Assembly: GCA_033344795.1 (NCBI GenBank)
Contig: JAWPMS010000001.1
Coordinates: 3,100,001-3,164,000 of the forward strand
Direction: 5' to 3'
DNA length: 64,000 nucleotides
Source of the DNA: SHLQ01 sp033344795
GTDB taxonomy: Bacteria; Actinomycetota; Acidimicrobiia; Acidimicrobiales; SHLQ01
Shown: positions 1 through 8,503 of the stretch, piece by piece
How the letters are laid out: the number at the start of each line of letters is the position of its first letter
Numbering within the stretch: position 1 is the stretch's first letter
The notes under the pieces: generated by a model
The model's input: the letters and a program-made list of their open reading frames with translations, nothing else
Databases searched by the model: none
What the model was told of the DNA's origin: nothing
Made by a program: the position numbers and the translations under genes

Positions 1-770
1 CGGCTGGCCAACTGCTCGCGATCGGGCCACAAGAGTGCTTCGACCCGTCGTGCGACCGAGCCACCTCCCAATGCTGGAAGCGCTGAAGCCGACGGGCCGA
101 GTGCGGCAGTCCCGATGGCGCGCGCTACCGCAGGCCGGCTATTGACCTGTTCTGCAGCGGCTTCATCGGCAGCTCGCTCGGTCGCGTGGCGAAGCTGTCC
201 TGCGAGCGGACGGAGGATCGGCAACACTGCGACGCAAACCTCAGCTAGCAATGTGTGCCGATGGTGCCCGAGTTGCAAGTGCGCCCGCTCGTGGGCGAAA
301 ACTGCTCGACGCTCAGTGGGGCTGAGGGAGGCGAGAAGGCCGGTTGAGACGACCACGCAACCGGCCTTCGAAGGGATCGCGTACGCGATGAATCGCGTGT
401 CTGTAACGATGGAGACCCGCTCGCCCGCAGCAACCGATCGAACCGCTCGAAATCGCGCAAACACAACGCGAGAGACTCGCGCAGACGCAAACATCAAGGC
501 CACGAGAGAGGTAGTCCCTGCTGCGGCACCGACTTGATGATCCAAGGGAATCGCCGGGCACCAGTCGGTCAGGATTGTCGAACGGGAGGGGCCGAGAACA
601 AAGCCGGCCGCCGTCGCAGCAGCGAGGGCTACTGCCGCCCCGGCCGCGAGAAGCATTGAGCAAGAAAGCACGGGTAGCGCAACGTGCGGCTTGAGGCGCC
701 AATCGAATAAGCCCATCGCCGAAACGAGGGCTACGGCGACGAGAGTCGGGAGAGCGAACTCGGCCGTCAC
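1..770 (-). CDS. M56 (BlaR1/MecR1-like) membrane metallopeptidase, cut by the left edge
   Basis: This frame opens with GTG at 770 and stays open to base 1, so about 256 residues are present and the C-terminus is missing. It has hydrophobic segments near residues 5-20, 30-60 and 85-105. An HERAH sequence (HExxH zinc-protease motif) lies near residues 160-164, followed by HHRH and an ERAADEAAAEQ stretch as in M56 peptidases. Family members are membrane sensors that cleave, or lead to inactivation of, a partner BlaI/MecI repressor. The GTG overlaps the TGA of the upstream blaI-like gene (GTGA), so translation is probably coupled. The substrate and inducing signal are not visible; no penicillin-binding sensor domain can be judged because the end is cut. 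Confidence 0.85.
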   Translation of the reverse strand, partial: MTAEFALPTLVAVALVSAMGLFDWRLKPHVALPVLSCSMLLAAGAAVALAAATAAGFVLGPSRSTILTDWCPAIPLDHQVGAAAGTTSLVALMFASARVSRVVFARFRAVRSVAAGERVSIVTDTRFIAYAIPSKAGCVVVSTGLLASLSPTERRAVFAHERAHLQLGHHRHTLLAEVCVAVLPILRPLAGQLRHATERAADEAAAEQVNSRPAVARAIGTAALGPSASALPALGGGSVARRVEALLWPDREQLAS

Positions 771-1123
771 GCACCAGCCTCATCGAGCGCGCGGCGAAGA
801 TCGGATGTCTCTTTGGTGCTCAGGGTTTCGACGAACGAACTCAAAACGGCGCGTCGATCGGCTGCCGCCTCGAGGTGGCCATGCATCTGTTCCGCGCGAT
901 GCGGCGCCTCGGCTCTCGAAGGCCAGTACGCGTATGCCCGGCCGCGCCGCTCGCGCTCAAGCGCTTCCTTTGAATGGAGCCGGTTCAACACTGTCATCAC
1001 CGTCGTGTAGGCAAGGTCTGGCGCCACAGCATCATGGACCTGCCCTGGGGTCGAAGGTTCACCAATCGCCCACAAGAACTCAAGTACAGCTGCCTCTAGC
1101 TCTCCGTTTGCGCGTCGCTCCAT
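767..1123 (-). CDS. BlaI/MecI/CopY-family repressor (copy 1)
   Basis: 118 residues. A winged helix covers about residues 1-75 (ELEAAVLEFLW, then TPGQVHDAV, then YTTVMTVLNRLHSKEALERERRGRAYAYWP), followed by a C-terminal dimerisation helix. ATG at 1123 is chosen because GGAGGTGA lies just upstream; the frame extends further but without family similarity. It overlaps the M56 gene by 4 nt, the usual repressor-protease arrangement. Family members bind TACA-N-TGTA type palindromes as dimers, and a perfect one lies at 1306-1322 in the divergent upstream region, so autoregulation is likely. Whether it answers to beta-lactams, copper or another envelope signal cannot be told from sequence. Confidence 0.9.
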   Translation of the reverse strand: MERRANGELEAAVLEFLWAIGEPSTPGQVHDAVAPDLAYTTVMTVLNRLHSKEALERERRGRAYAYWPSRAEAPHRAEQMHGHLEAAADRRAVLSSFVETLSTKETSDLRRALDEAGA

Positions 1124-1430
1124 AGCCGTCACCTCCGCTAGGAGGATAGTACGGGGAGTCTCTGATGGTCCCTCGACGCCCGATTCGCCGGGTGGAGTGT
1201 CCGCTGTTGATGCTGACATGGCTGGATGAGTCTTCAGTGGTGAGATTCGAATCGCTCGGCTTGAGGCTTTGGCGCGGGCATCTGAACCAATCCTCGTTCG
1301 ACGTCTACGACAGAGTGTCGTAAAAGTTGGTGACAATCACTCAAGGTCTGTAGTCGGCGACCGATTCGACGAACGTGAGCGAACGGCTCGGCGGAGAAGG
1401 GTCGATTGACGATTGCGATGGCGAGGAGCC
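1124..1430. promoter_or_regulatory. Divergent regulatory region between blaI-like gene and TolB-like gene
   Basis: No gene is seen in these 307 bases. The region contains the 17-bp palindrome at 1306-1322 and separates divergent genes, so it should hold both promoters. A longer upstream reading of the repressor frame through here lacks family similarity. Confidence 0.6.
1306..1322. promoter_or_regulatory. BlaI/CopY-type operator, perfect 7-3-7 palindrome
   Basis: TACGACA-GAG-TGTCGTA: perfect 7-bp arms around 3 bp. The same arms recur at 10722-10738, and half or variant sites occur at several other promoters in the window. The ACA-N3-TGT core resembles the TACA-N-TGTA operators of MecI, BlaI and CopY. 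It lies 183 nt before the repressor start and 108 nt before the TolB-like start. Confidence 0.7.
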
Positions 1431-2618
1431 ATGACCAGACTTCCATCGACGGATGAGGAAAGGCCTAATTCGCCGACCCTGCTAATCGTTGCCGTAGTGC
1501 TCCTCGCCCTCGGATTCGGCTACTTCGGATTCGAGCTATACAGCTCGGCCCGCGACACAGCCGAGGCGCGCAACAATGCGAACGAATTCGTTGACTCCTT
1601 CGAAGACAACATGGTCTTGGAGGACGTCCTGGGGAGCCCAGAACCTCCGGCTTCGATTCCGTACAGCAACGACAGCCCGGTTGCTCCACGTACCTCATCG
1701 CCACAGTCGTCGATTGCCCCGAGTTCCACCGGCTTGACGACCACGAGCCTGCCGTCCATCGATCCACAGGAGATTGCCGTCGTATTTATCAATCGCGTGC
1801 CCGGCGAGGACTACGGCAAGGTCGGATATCTCGATTCGTCAGGCGATCGGAAACTCGCGGATCTTGACTGCAGCCGAATCGATGCCAACCAATACGGCGG
1901 CATCTGTCTCTCGGCAACCGCAGGTCTCGGAGGCTCCGGTCGCGGGTACCTTCTCGATGCCTCGCTGAGGCCGGGACTTCGGTTTGGGGTCAACCGCCCG
2001 AGCCGCGCAGCGATCTCCCCCGAGGGAACGGTTGTTGCGTGGACGGGATTCTCTCTCGGGCACAGCTATTTGAATGCAGGCGAGTTCGCTACGACGACCC
2101 AACTCATCTCGGTGGACCGCTTCGTCGGCGTCAACCTCGAGTCGGACTTTCGAACCTTTGGCTTCGATGGGATCGAGATCCAGGACTTCGAGCGAAACTA
2201 CTGGGGTGTCACGTTTGTGGACGAGAGTCACTTCTACGCCACGCTCGGACTAGGTGAGCGAACGATGATCGTCGAAGGAAGAGTCTCGAACTCCCGGATT
2301 GACGTGATCGTTGACAATGCCACGTGCCCGGAGGTCTCCCCCGATGGGACCACGATCGTCGCAAAGGAACGTCGAGGCGACTTCTTTCAGTTGATCGCAA
2401 TCGATGTCGAAACCGGACAGCGTCGAGATCTTCCGGAGCCTCGTTCGGTCGAAGACCAAATCGAGTGGGTCAACGACGAAACGATCGTGTACGCATTCCC
2501 GAACGACGAAGAGGGTACTTCTGCGCAGCCCGCCTTCGACGTCTACGCGCTCGATATCGCGGCGGGCTCTGAGCCTCGCCTGTTCATCCCGTTTGCAGAT
2601 TCTCCGGCAGTGCCGTGA
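1431..2618 (+). CDS. Membrane-anchored TolB-like (PD40) beta-propeller protein, copy 1
   Basis: 395 residues. There is one N-terminal membrane segment (about residues 17-35, LLIVAVVLLALGFGYFGF), a low-complexity Ser/Thr/Pro linker, then a propeller-like domain. WD40-like PD40 strands are visible in the second half (CPEVSPDGTTIVAKERRGDFFQ and the later DVYALD strand). ATG at 1431 with GAGGAG just upstream is preferred over an upstream TTG. The protein should be anchored with its bulk outside the membrane. A close paralogue lies at 23138-24358. No catalytic motif was recognised; binding or scaffold roles are possible. The BlaI-type operator at 1306-1322 precedes it. Confidence 0.75.
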   Translation: MTRLPSTDEERPNSPTLLIVAVVLLALGFGYFGFELYSSARDTAEARNNANEFVDSFEDNMVLEDVLGSPEPPASIPYSNDSPVAPRTSSPQSSIAPSSTGLTTTSLPSIDPQEIAVVFINRVPGEDYGKVGYLDSSGDRKLADLDCSRIDANQYGGICLSATAGLGGSGRGYLLDASLRPGLRFGVNRPSRAAISPEGTVVAWTGFSLGHSYLNAGEFATTTQLISVDRFVGVNLESDFRTFGFDGIEIQDFERNYWGVTFVDESHFYATLGLGERTMIVEGRVSNSRIDVIVDNATCPEVSPDGTTIVAKERRGDFFQLIAIDVETGQRRDLPEPRSVEDQIEWVNDETIVYAFPNDEEGTSAQPAFDVYALDIAAGSEPRLFIPFADSPAVP

Positions 2619-2674
2619 CCGCCGACGGTAACAAGTCCGGTACATGAAAGCAGGCGGCCGTCAGCTGGGGGGTA

Positions 2675-2693
2675 ATACTACAATCGGTAGTAT
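2675..2693. promoter_or_regulatory. BlaI/MecI-type operator, perfect 19-bp palindrome
   Basis: ATACTAC-AATCG-GTAGTAT: 7-bp arms with 5-bp spacer. A TACAAT hexamer (2679-2684) inside it could be a -10 element reading to the right. The arms match the TACTAC/GTAGTA arms known for MecI operators. No intact gene directly follows; the next clear coding homology is the secY fragment from about 2887. It may be the orphaned promoter of a gene lost when that fragment arrived. Confidence 0.65.
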
Positions 2694-2886
2694 CTTTGGC
2701 TTCGTGGATTCGGAGTAGCCGCATGACTTTCAAAACCTGTCCTGGGTGCCGCATCTTCTCAACAAGATCCTGTTCAAACAGTTCACTCGCCGGCTCGTTC
2801 ATCCCGTCGGGCATCGACACGCTGGCTGTGCGGCAGCTGCGCGAAATCAGCAGTCAGCAGGGCGGCATTCTTGTGTACGTGAAGCT

Positions 2887-3679
2887 CTTGTGCGGTGGTG
2901 GCCTGTCGCCGATCATCTTCGCGTCGATCGTCCGTCAGTTCCCGGCGCAGTTCAGCGCCTTGTGGACCAACTCCGGCAGGGCGGCCGTGATCGCGTTCGC
3001 GGTGATCCTGGGCATCTCGCTCGTCGGCATCGTGTTCGTCGAGAACGGTCAGCGTCGGATCCCGGTGAACTTCGCGAAACGAGTCGTCGGTCGCAAGATA
3101 TCCGGCGGTCAGAGCACCGATATCCCGCTCAAGGTGAGCCAGTCGGGCGTGATCCCGATCATCTTCGCCAGCTCGGTGTTGTACCTGCCGAACCTCATCG
3201 CCGTGGCCTTGCCCGACACCGGATGGGGCAACGGCATTCGGAACTTCGTCAACGACAACCTCGTCAACCCGTCGTCGCCGCTCTACATCATCGTCGGGTT
3301 CGCCTACTTCTACGCGGCGATCGCCTTCGATCCGGCGAAGCAGGCCGACACGATTCGCAAGGAGGGCGGCTTCATCCCAGGTATCCGGCCTGGACCCCAG
3401 ACCGAGCACTACTTGGCACGTATCCTGACGCGCATCACGCTACCGGGAGCCTTGTTCATCGCTGGTGTGGCGTTGCTGCCGAACCTCGTGATGCGGGCAC
3501 TCGGCTTCAACCTGACCGACACCCACAGCGGCGGCCTCGGCGCCGCTGGCTTTGGGTTCATTCGCATCTTCATCCTCATCGCCGTGGGTGTTGCCCTCGA
3601 GACGATGAAGCAGATCGACAGCCAGCTCACGATGCGCAACTACGACGGATTCCTCCCCAAGAAGGGCCACAAGCGGTGA
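2887..3679 (+). pseudogene. secY: 3' two-thirds of a secY gene (truncated translocase channel)
   Basis: From about 2887 the reading is clearly SecY: LSPIIFASIV, then a long membrane segment, RKISGGQSTDIPLKV, SGVIPIIFASS, EGGFIPGIRPG, and a C-terminus ending MRNYDGFLPKKG. About 265 residues are present against about 430 in full SecY, so the first four or so membrane helices are missing. The upstream frame (2696-2886) does not resemble SecY, and the usual rplO and adk/map neighbours are absent. SecY is single-copy and essential, so this is most likely a duplicated or captured fragment and not the working channel. Expression as a short membrane protein cannot be excluded. Confidence 0.8.
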
Positions 3680-3765
3680 CCGCTAACCGGCATCGACCCT
3701 GTCGCATCGTGGTCCAGTGTTGCGTGGGCACCGCAGATCTGGAAGTTACAACGAGATGAGGTGCA

Positions 3766-4197
3766 ATGCTCGTCTCTGATCTCGCTGAGGCGTCTGGGCT
3801 GCCTATTCGAGCCGTGCGCTTCTACGAACGGCGGGGACTCTTGCCGGATGCTCCGCGCAACGTCGAGGGTGTTCGCGTCTATGGCGAAGCCACCCTGGAC
3901 CGACTCGGGTTCATTCGATCAGCACAAACAGCGGGGCTCACGCTTGCTGAGATTGCCAGCGTGATCGACATCCGCGACAACGGGGAAGTCCCCTGTCGTC
4001 ACAGCAGTGAAGCTCTGAGTTCACGACTAGCTGATATTCGCGAACGCCGCGCACAACTCGCCGCGATTGAATGTGAGCTCGAGAACCTCGCTGACGGCGC
4101 CGGGGCTCTAGACCCTGCCGATTGCAGAGATGGCGAGGGCTGCCATTTCTCGTCGAGCTTCACGGCTGCGTCCACAAAAGAGTCGTGGCTCGCATAG
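3766..4197 (+). CDS. MerR-family metal-responsive regulator
   Basis: 143 residues. An N-terminal winged helix-turn-helix covers about residues 1-70 (VSDLAEASGLPIRAVRFYERRGLLP), followed by a dimerisation helix and a metal-binding tail. Three cysteines sit where MerR/ZntR-type sensors hold metal: one in PCRH (about residue 79) and two in DCRDGEGCH near residues 121-127. This favours a Zn/Cd/Hg/Pb-type sensor over CueR. The start at 3766 has GAGG about 7 nt upstream. No adjacent target transporter is present on the same strand; the CsoR gene downstream is on the opposite strand. Confidence 0.88.
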   Translation: MLVSDLAEASGLPIRAVRFYERRGLLPDAPRNVEGVRVYGEATLDRLGFIRSAQTAGLTLAEIASVIDIRDNGEVPCRHSSEALSSRLADIRERRAQLAAIECELENLADGAGALDPADCRDGEGCHFSSSFTAASTKESWLA

Positions 4198-4466
4198 TCG
4201 TTGGGACGCCCCTCGGCCTCCAGTCCCAGACAACCTACCGAGCCGAAAACTTCGCAAGACACATCCATTGCCGGCGCCGAAACCAGTTTGTCGCTCGCTT
4301 CGTCGGCCGACCTGATCGGTCCTGCTCAATAAGCGCAGTTGCTCATGGCCGAGGTTTGGCCAAGGTTCAGTGTCGGGCGTGTGGGTAGCGAGAACCTACT
4401 CGCCTCGTGCTGCGACAGCTCATGTCTCGGTGTTCCGCAGGGCGGTGGCGAGGTTGAGGACGGCGC
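4198..4466. other. Stretch without a recognisable gene
   Basis: Between the MerR gene and the NTF2-like remnant I see no coding homology, no strong palindrome and no RNA gene. With the remnant that follows, it separates MerR from CsoR by about 410 bases. Confidence 0.5.
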
Positions 4467-4600
4467 TCACGCAGGCTTGTTGAACATGTATCGGGCAATC
4501 TTCCATCCATCTGCGTCGGTGTGCTGGAGGAGGAAGATCTCGCGGTTCGATTCGGAACTACTCTCGGGCGGACGAAAGTGTGTCGTCGGTGAAGGACAAG
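4467..4600 (-). pseudogene. C-terminal remnant of an NTF2/SnoaL-like protein
   Basis: On the minus strand one frame reads PPESSSESNREIFLLQHT, then DADGWKIARYMFNKPA, then TGA at 4469-4467. The DGWKIARYMF ending is typical of SnoaL/DUF4440-type NTF2-fold proteins. Only about 40 residues are present, no start lies upstream, and it runs against the 3' end of the CsoR gene on the same strand. It is read as the leftover end of a lost gene. Confidence 0.55.
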
Positions 4601-4609
4601 CTGTGGGTT

Positions 4610-4891
4610 TCAGGTTCGGAGGAGGCGTTCGATGGCTGTGGTTGCCTCGCTGATCTTGGCGTCGAAGGCTTCGTCGCCTTCGTTGGCGGCGTCGTGGACA
4701 CAGTGGCGGAGGTGTTCGTGTACGAGCCCGACGCCCACGCCTTGAAGGGCTTTGGTGACCGAGCTGATCTGGGTCAGGACGTCGAGGCAGTACGTATCTT
4801 CCCCAATCATCCGTTGGAGTCCTCGGACCTGGCCTTCGATGCGGCTGAGTCGATTGAGGTAGTCATCTTTGGAGAGTGCGTATCCGGGCAT
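4610..4891 (-). CDS. csoR: CsoR/FrmR-family (DUF156) metal-sensing repressor, probably copper
   Basis: 93 residues, all helical, with the family signature LSRIEGQVRGLQRMI. The W-X-Y-Z pattern of CsoR is visible: Cys in TYCLDVL (about residue 35) and His and Cys in LVHEHLRHCV (about residues 60-65). This is the Cys-His-Cys Cu(I) site, unlike the Ni or formaldehyde types. CsoR releases DNA on binding Cu(I). Start ATG at 4891 follows AGGAGG at slightly long spacing. G-rich GGGGGTA/GGGGTA repeats at 4985-5004 lie upstream and could be its own operator. The DUF411, DUF2933 and CtaG genes elsewhere in the window fit a copper regulon. Confidence 0.9.
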   Translation of the reverse strand: MPGYALSKDDYLNRLSRIEGQVRGLQRMIGEDTYCLDVLTQISSVTKALQGVGVGLVHEHLRHCVHDAANEGDEAFDAKISEATTAIERLLRT

Positions 4892-4984
4892 GACGGCGGC
4901 GTCCTCCTAGTTGCTGCTGGGGCATTGAGAGTCGAGATCGGCTGTGTGGCGTATCCGCATGAGCATTCCTTCAGATTCTCAGCA

Positions 4985-5004
4985 GATAGGGGGTAGGGGT
5001 AGGG
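4985..5004. promoter_or_regulatory. Candidate CsoR site (direct GGGGGTA/GGGGTA repeats)
   Basis: GATAGGGGGTAGGGGTAGGG lies between the CsoR gene and the SHOCT protein gene. It holds tandem GGGGTA half-sites like those in CsoR operators, but in direct and not inverted order, so assignment is tentative. Confidence 0.4.
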
Positions 5005-5082
5005 ACGTCTGGCTCTATCCAGTGCCTTCCTCTCGGGTCAAAGTGTGAACGAGAGCGAATCTTGCGCTCATGAAAGGAAGTG

Positions 5083-5382
5083 ATGGCAGTGGTTGCCCTA
5101 ATTGGTGCCGTGCTCGGCCAGACCGGCGATGGCTGGGATAGTGGCTGGGATCACATGGGGGGCTGGGGAGGCGGATGGATGTGGCTCTGGGGCCTTGCCA
5201 TGATGTCGATGTTCGTCGTGCTCATCGTCTGGCTCGTTCGTGCCACCAGCGGCGGTCCATATGCGCCGCATCGGCCCGAGCAGTCCTCGACCGAACGCGC
5301 GCAGGAGATCTTGGCCGAGCGATACGCCCGCGGTGAGCTCTCTACCGAGGAGTACCGCGAGCGGGCCACCGAACTTCAGTGA
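5083..5382 (+). CDS. Small membrane protein with SHOCT domain
   Basis: 99 residues. A signal or membrane segment at the N-terminus is followed by a Gly/Trp/Met-rich stretch (GWDSGWDHMGGWGGGW), a second membrane helix (about residues 35-54), and a C-terminal SHOCT domain (RAQEILAERYARGELSTEEYRERA). ATG at 5083 is preferred because AAAGGAAG lies just upstream. The Trp/His/Met-rich loop could bind metal, and similar small proteins occur beside copper genes, but that is inference. It overlaps the following methyltransferase by GTGA, so the two are probably cotranslated. Confidence 0.8.
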   Translation: MAVVALIGAVLGQTGDGWDSGWDHMGGWGGGWMWLWGLAMMSMFVVLIVWLVRATSGGPYAPHRPEQSSTERAQEILAERYARGELSTEEYRERATELQ

Positions 5383-6026
5383 ACGCCAGCGCCAAGCGCA
5401 GGCGGCACGAATACTCCGCGGCCCAGGCGGCGGTCACGGCCAGCTATGACCGCATGGCCAGGTTCTACGATTTCTACGACAAGCCCATGGACCTCCTCGG
5501 CGTCCGACACCGGCGTAAGCGGCTGCTTTGCCAGGCCAATGGCACGGCGCTCGAGGTGGGCGTCGGCACGGGCCGCAATCTGGGCCTATACCCCGATGGT
5601 GTCGAGCTAGTCGGGATCGACGTGTCTGCCAACATGTTGGCTCGGGCCCGCCGTGTTGCCGAGGGACTGGCCCGGCCGATCGCTCTCGAGCTCGGCGACG
5701 TTCAGGACCTGCCCTTTCGGAATGACTCCTTCGACACGGCGGCAGCGACCTGTGTCTTCTGCTCGGTCGCCGACCCCGTCGTCGGGTTGCGCGAGCTTGC
5801 CCGGGTGGTGCGCCCCGGCGGCCAGGTGCTGCTGCTCGAACACGTCCGTCCCCGCAACCCGATACTGGGCTGGGTGGCCGACCGCATCGCCCCCGTCATC
5901 GCTCGGTTCATCGGCCCCGAGATCAACCGGCGAACCGAAGCCAACGTCACCGCCGCAGGTCTCGACATCATCGAGATTCGTTGCTGGGGCGTGTGGCGTG
6001 AGATCCGGGCCCGGCCGATCTGGTGA
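5379..6026 (+). CDS. Class I SAM-dependent methyltransferase (UbiE/MenG-like fold)
   Basis: 215 residues. Motif I ALEVGVGTGRNL at about residues 57-68, an acidic GIDVS strand end, the DVQDLPF motif and the RVVRPGGQVLLLEH strand together define a Rossmann methyltransferase of the type that modifies small molecules or lipids. The methyl acceptor cannot be predicted. The GTG start at 5379 overlaps the upstream stop (GTGA). It sits after a SHOCT protein in a short two-gene operon facing away from csoR. Confidence 0.85.
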   Translation: MNASAKRRRHEYSAAQAAVTASYDRMARFYDFYDKPMDLLGVRHRRKRLLCQANGTALEVGVGTGRNLGLYPDGVELVGIDVSANMLARARRVAEGLARPIALELGDVQDLPFRNDSFDTAAATCVFCSVADPVVGLRELARVVRPGGQVLLLEHVRPRNPILGWVADRIAPVIARFIGPEINRRTEANVTAAGLDIIEIRCWGVWREIRARPIW

Positions 6027-6047
6027 CCGGCCGGCGTCGCCGGAGCC

Positions 6048-7415
6048 TCACATGTTCATCTCATCCGATTCGTCGGTGTGTGAGAGCATGAAGAGCCGTT
6101 CTGCCGCGACGATGACGGCGATGGCGGCGCCCGAGACGTAGATGATCAGGATGTCGGCGCTGGCCTTGATCCAAACGAACGCAGCCAGCACGACGACGTC
6201 GAGGACAATGGCGGTCGCTACGACGGCCGGGTTGGCATCGATGCGGGTTCGGAGGTGACGCAGGATGCCCCAGTGGATAGCGATGTCCATGATCAGGTAG
6301 AAGATCGCGCCCAATGCAGCGATTCGGCGCAAGTCGAACGCAACGGTGAGGGTCATGGCGAAGGCGACGGTGTACACCAGGGTGTGGACCCTGACGGGGC
6401 CGGGCATGCCGAAATGACCGTGGGGGACTTCTCTCATTCGCGAGAGCATGGCCAGCATGCGCGACGCAGCGAAGACGCTGGCGATGACGCCCGATGCGGT
6501 CGCCACCACGGCGATGAAGACGGTGAACCAGAGTCCGGTGTTGCCGAGTACAGGTTTGGCGGCGCGGGCGAGGGCGAAGTTCTCGGCGTTGGTGATCTCC
6601 GTGATGGTGAGGTTGCCTGCTACGGCGATCGCCAGTGTCAGGTACAGCGCAGAGCAGATGGCAATGGAGATGATGATGGCGCGACCGGTGTTGCGGTGGG
6701 GGTCGACGATTTCGCCGCCGCTGTTGGTGATGGTGGTGAAACCTTTGTAGGCCAGGATCGACAGTGCGACAGCGGCAAGGAACCCGTCGACGCTCGGCGA
6801 CGCCCCGCCGGTGGAGCTGCCATTGGTGAAGTTCGTACCACTCGCATACCAGATCCCCACGACAGCGAACACGGCGAGACCGGCGATCTTGATCGCAGCC
6901 ATGAGCCCCTCAGCGGTCTGGATGAATCGGTTGCTCGCGATGTTGACGCAGAACGCAACAGCTAGCAGTCCAACACCGAGCGCAGGTACCCAGAACCCCG
7001 TCGGGCCGAGGTCGATTATCTGCAGCACATAGGCGCCGAATGTCCGGGCTACCAGACTCTCGTTGATCACCATCGACACATACATGAACAGCGCGAACAC
7101 CCCAGTCGCCGCGCCCAACCCGTATTGCTCCTTGAGGAACATCGCCACCCCGCCCGACGAGGGAAACGCATTCGAGAGCTTCACGTACGAGTAGGCGCTG
7201 AACGAGGCGATCACAGCGGCGACGACAAGAGCCAACGGGAACAGGTCACCGGCCAGCCCGGCGACCTGGCCGGTGAGTGCGAAAATCCCCGCACCGATCA
7301 TCACCCCGGTCCCCAGTGCCACCGCGCCGGTGAGGCTCAAAGAACCGGGCTCACCCGCGTCGTGTCCAGAATGCGAGGTGGTCTTTGGGGACCCGGGGGA
7401 GTGGTCTTGATTCAC
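6048..7415 (-). CDS. APC-superfamily amino acid permease
   Basis: About 455 residues and 12 predicted membrane helices. The first helix holds the APC signature GTGVMIGAGIFALTG, and SNAFPSSGGVAMFLKEQYG follows as in cationic amino acid or polyamine permeases. The GTG start at 7415 overlaps the stop of the upstream EamA gene (GTGA); a further upstream ATG at 7457 would overlap that gene by about 45 nt. Substrate is unknown. Role: secondary uptake or exchange of amino acids at the inner membrane. Confidence 0.85.
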   Translation of the reverse strand: MNQDHSPGSPKTTSHSGHDAGEPGSLSLTGAVALGTGVMIGAGIFALTGQVAGLAGDLFPLALVVAAVIASFSAYSYVKLSNAFPSSGGVAMFLKEQYGLGAATGVFALFMYVSMVINESLVARTFGAYVLQIIDLGPTGFWVPALGVGLLAVAFCVNIASNRFIQTAEGLMAAIKIAGLAVFAVVGIWYASGTNFTNGSSTGGASPSVDGFLAAVALSILAYKGFTTITNSGGEIVDPHRNTGRAIIISIAICSALYLTLAIAVAGNLTITEITNAENFALARAAKPVLGNTGLWFTVFIAVVATASGVIASVFAASRMLAMLSRMREVPHGHFGMPGPVRVHTLVYTVAFAMTLTVAFDLRRIAALGAIFYLIMDIAIHWGILRHLRTRIDANPAVVATAIVLDVVVLAAFVWIKASADILIIYVSGAAIAVIVAAERLFMLSHTDESDEMNM

Positions 7416-8416
7416 GGGGCCACTCTCGTGGTCGGTGGCGATGAGTCGGGGGACCACAACACTGTGTCGCCGCCGGCAATGCCGCTGGGCCCGATGGCAG
7501 CATCGCCGCGGTGGACCATGGCGACGCCGGCGAGCACCGTGGCGGATCCCGTCGCGACCGCGAACGTGAGAGGTTCATCGTAGAACCCGATGCCGATGGT
7601 CAGGCCAAATGTCGGAACGAGGAAGCTGAAGCCGTTGGCCTTCGTCAGAGGTATGGTCTCCAACACCGATATCCACATCCAGTAGACGAGCGCAGTACCG
7701 GGCAGGGCGAGCCCCGCCAGGCTTGCCACAAACGCGGGTGACCATTTCACCGTGGTCGGGTCCTCAGTGAGTAGTGCCAGCGCGGCCAACGGCACGGCAC
7801 CGATCAGCAGCTGCGTTCCTGCGGCGACGAGCGCATCAACTTCGCCGGCAAGGCGTTTGAGCGCGACGTTGCCCACCGTGATCCCCAGCGCTGCCAGGAG
7901 GCCATAGGCAACCCCCAGCAGGTAGTCGTCGGTGCCCGGGTCCGTGAGTCCGGGCGTAGCGATGATGGCGATGCCAGCGAACCCCACCGTCAGTCCGGAG
8001 GCTGCCGTTCGGCCGATTTCGCCGAGCAGGACGTACGCCATGGCGGACGCAAGAAGGGGTTGGGTGTTGGCAATGACGGTGGCTAACCCCGGGGAGATGA
8101 ACTCCGCTGCGTGGAACATGCCGAGGAAGCCCGCAGTGGTTCCGCCGAGACCAGCGACGACGAGCAGCAGCCAATGTTGGCTGCCAACAGGCCGAGCTCG
8201 TTGGTGGAATGTTGCGAGGGCGAGAAGGACTACGCCTGCGAGGACTGCTCGCAGCGTCGCGAACGTCAGGTGCGGGGCGCGAGCGATGCCGACCTCGATG
8301 AGTGGAAAACATGCGGCCCATCGCGCCATGACAAGCACGATCTTGCCGGCCGTCATGCCCTCGGGAGCGTCTGGGGAAGACTTGCTGCCGGTGGGGGCTC
8401 GCGTGGGCGCTGCCAT
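7412..8416 (-). CDS. EamA/DMT-family transporter
   Basis: About 334 residues with ten hydrophobic helices in two EamA repeats (first about residues 20-150, second about 165-295). Typical motifs are RAVLAGVVLLALA in the first repeat and SVLETIPLTKANGFSFLVPTF in the second. Members export metabolites or amino acids. The start is uncertain: ATG at 8416, ATG at 8356 and a TTG at 8440 are all possible and none has a good ribosome site. It is translationally coupled to the downstream permease. Confidence 0.8.
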   Translation of the reverse strand: MAAPTRAPTGSKSSPDAPEGMTAGKIVLVMARWAACFPLIEVGIARAPHLTFATLRAVLAGVVLLALATFHQRARPVGSQHWLLLVVAGLGGTTAGFLGMFHAAEFISPGLATVIANTQPLLASAMAYVLLGEIGRTAASGLTVGFAGIAIIATPGLTDPGTDDYLLGVAYGLLAALGITVGNVALKRLAGEVDALVAAGTQLLIGAVPLAALALLTEDPTTVKWSPAFVASLAGLALPGTALVYWMWISVLETIPLTKANGFSFLVPTFGLTIGIGFYDEPLTFAVATGSATVLAGVAMVHRGDAAIGPSGIAGGDTVLWSPDSSPPTTRVAP

Positions 8417-8503
8417 CAGGTTCGCCGGAGCTGCCACCAACGTCGCCGTCGGGACTTTGCCTGTGGAGCCACGATCGCGACCATTGACCGGACTGGTCAG
8501 TGA

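Noticed and set aside
2584..2820. Minus-strand 78-codon frame across the 2675 operator
   Set aside because: It runs into the 3' end of the TolB-like gene, has no recognised family and contains the palindrome within its frame.
2746..3759. Plus-strand 337-codon frame over the secY fragment
   Set aside because: Arg/His-rich translation in the wrong frame relative to clear SecY similarity.
6255..6965. Plus-strand 236-codon frame
   Set aside because: Antisense to the APC permease; low-complexity Asp/Gly/Glu-rich translation.
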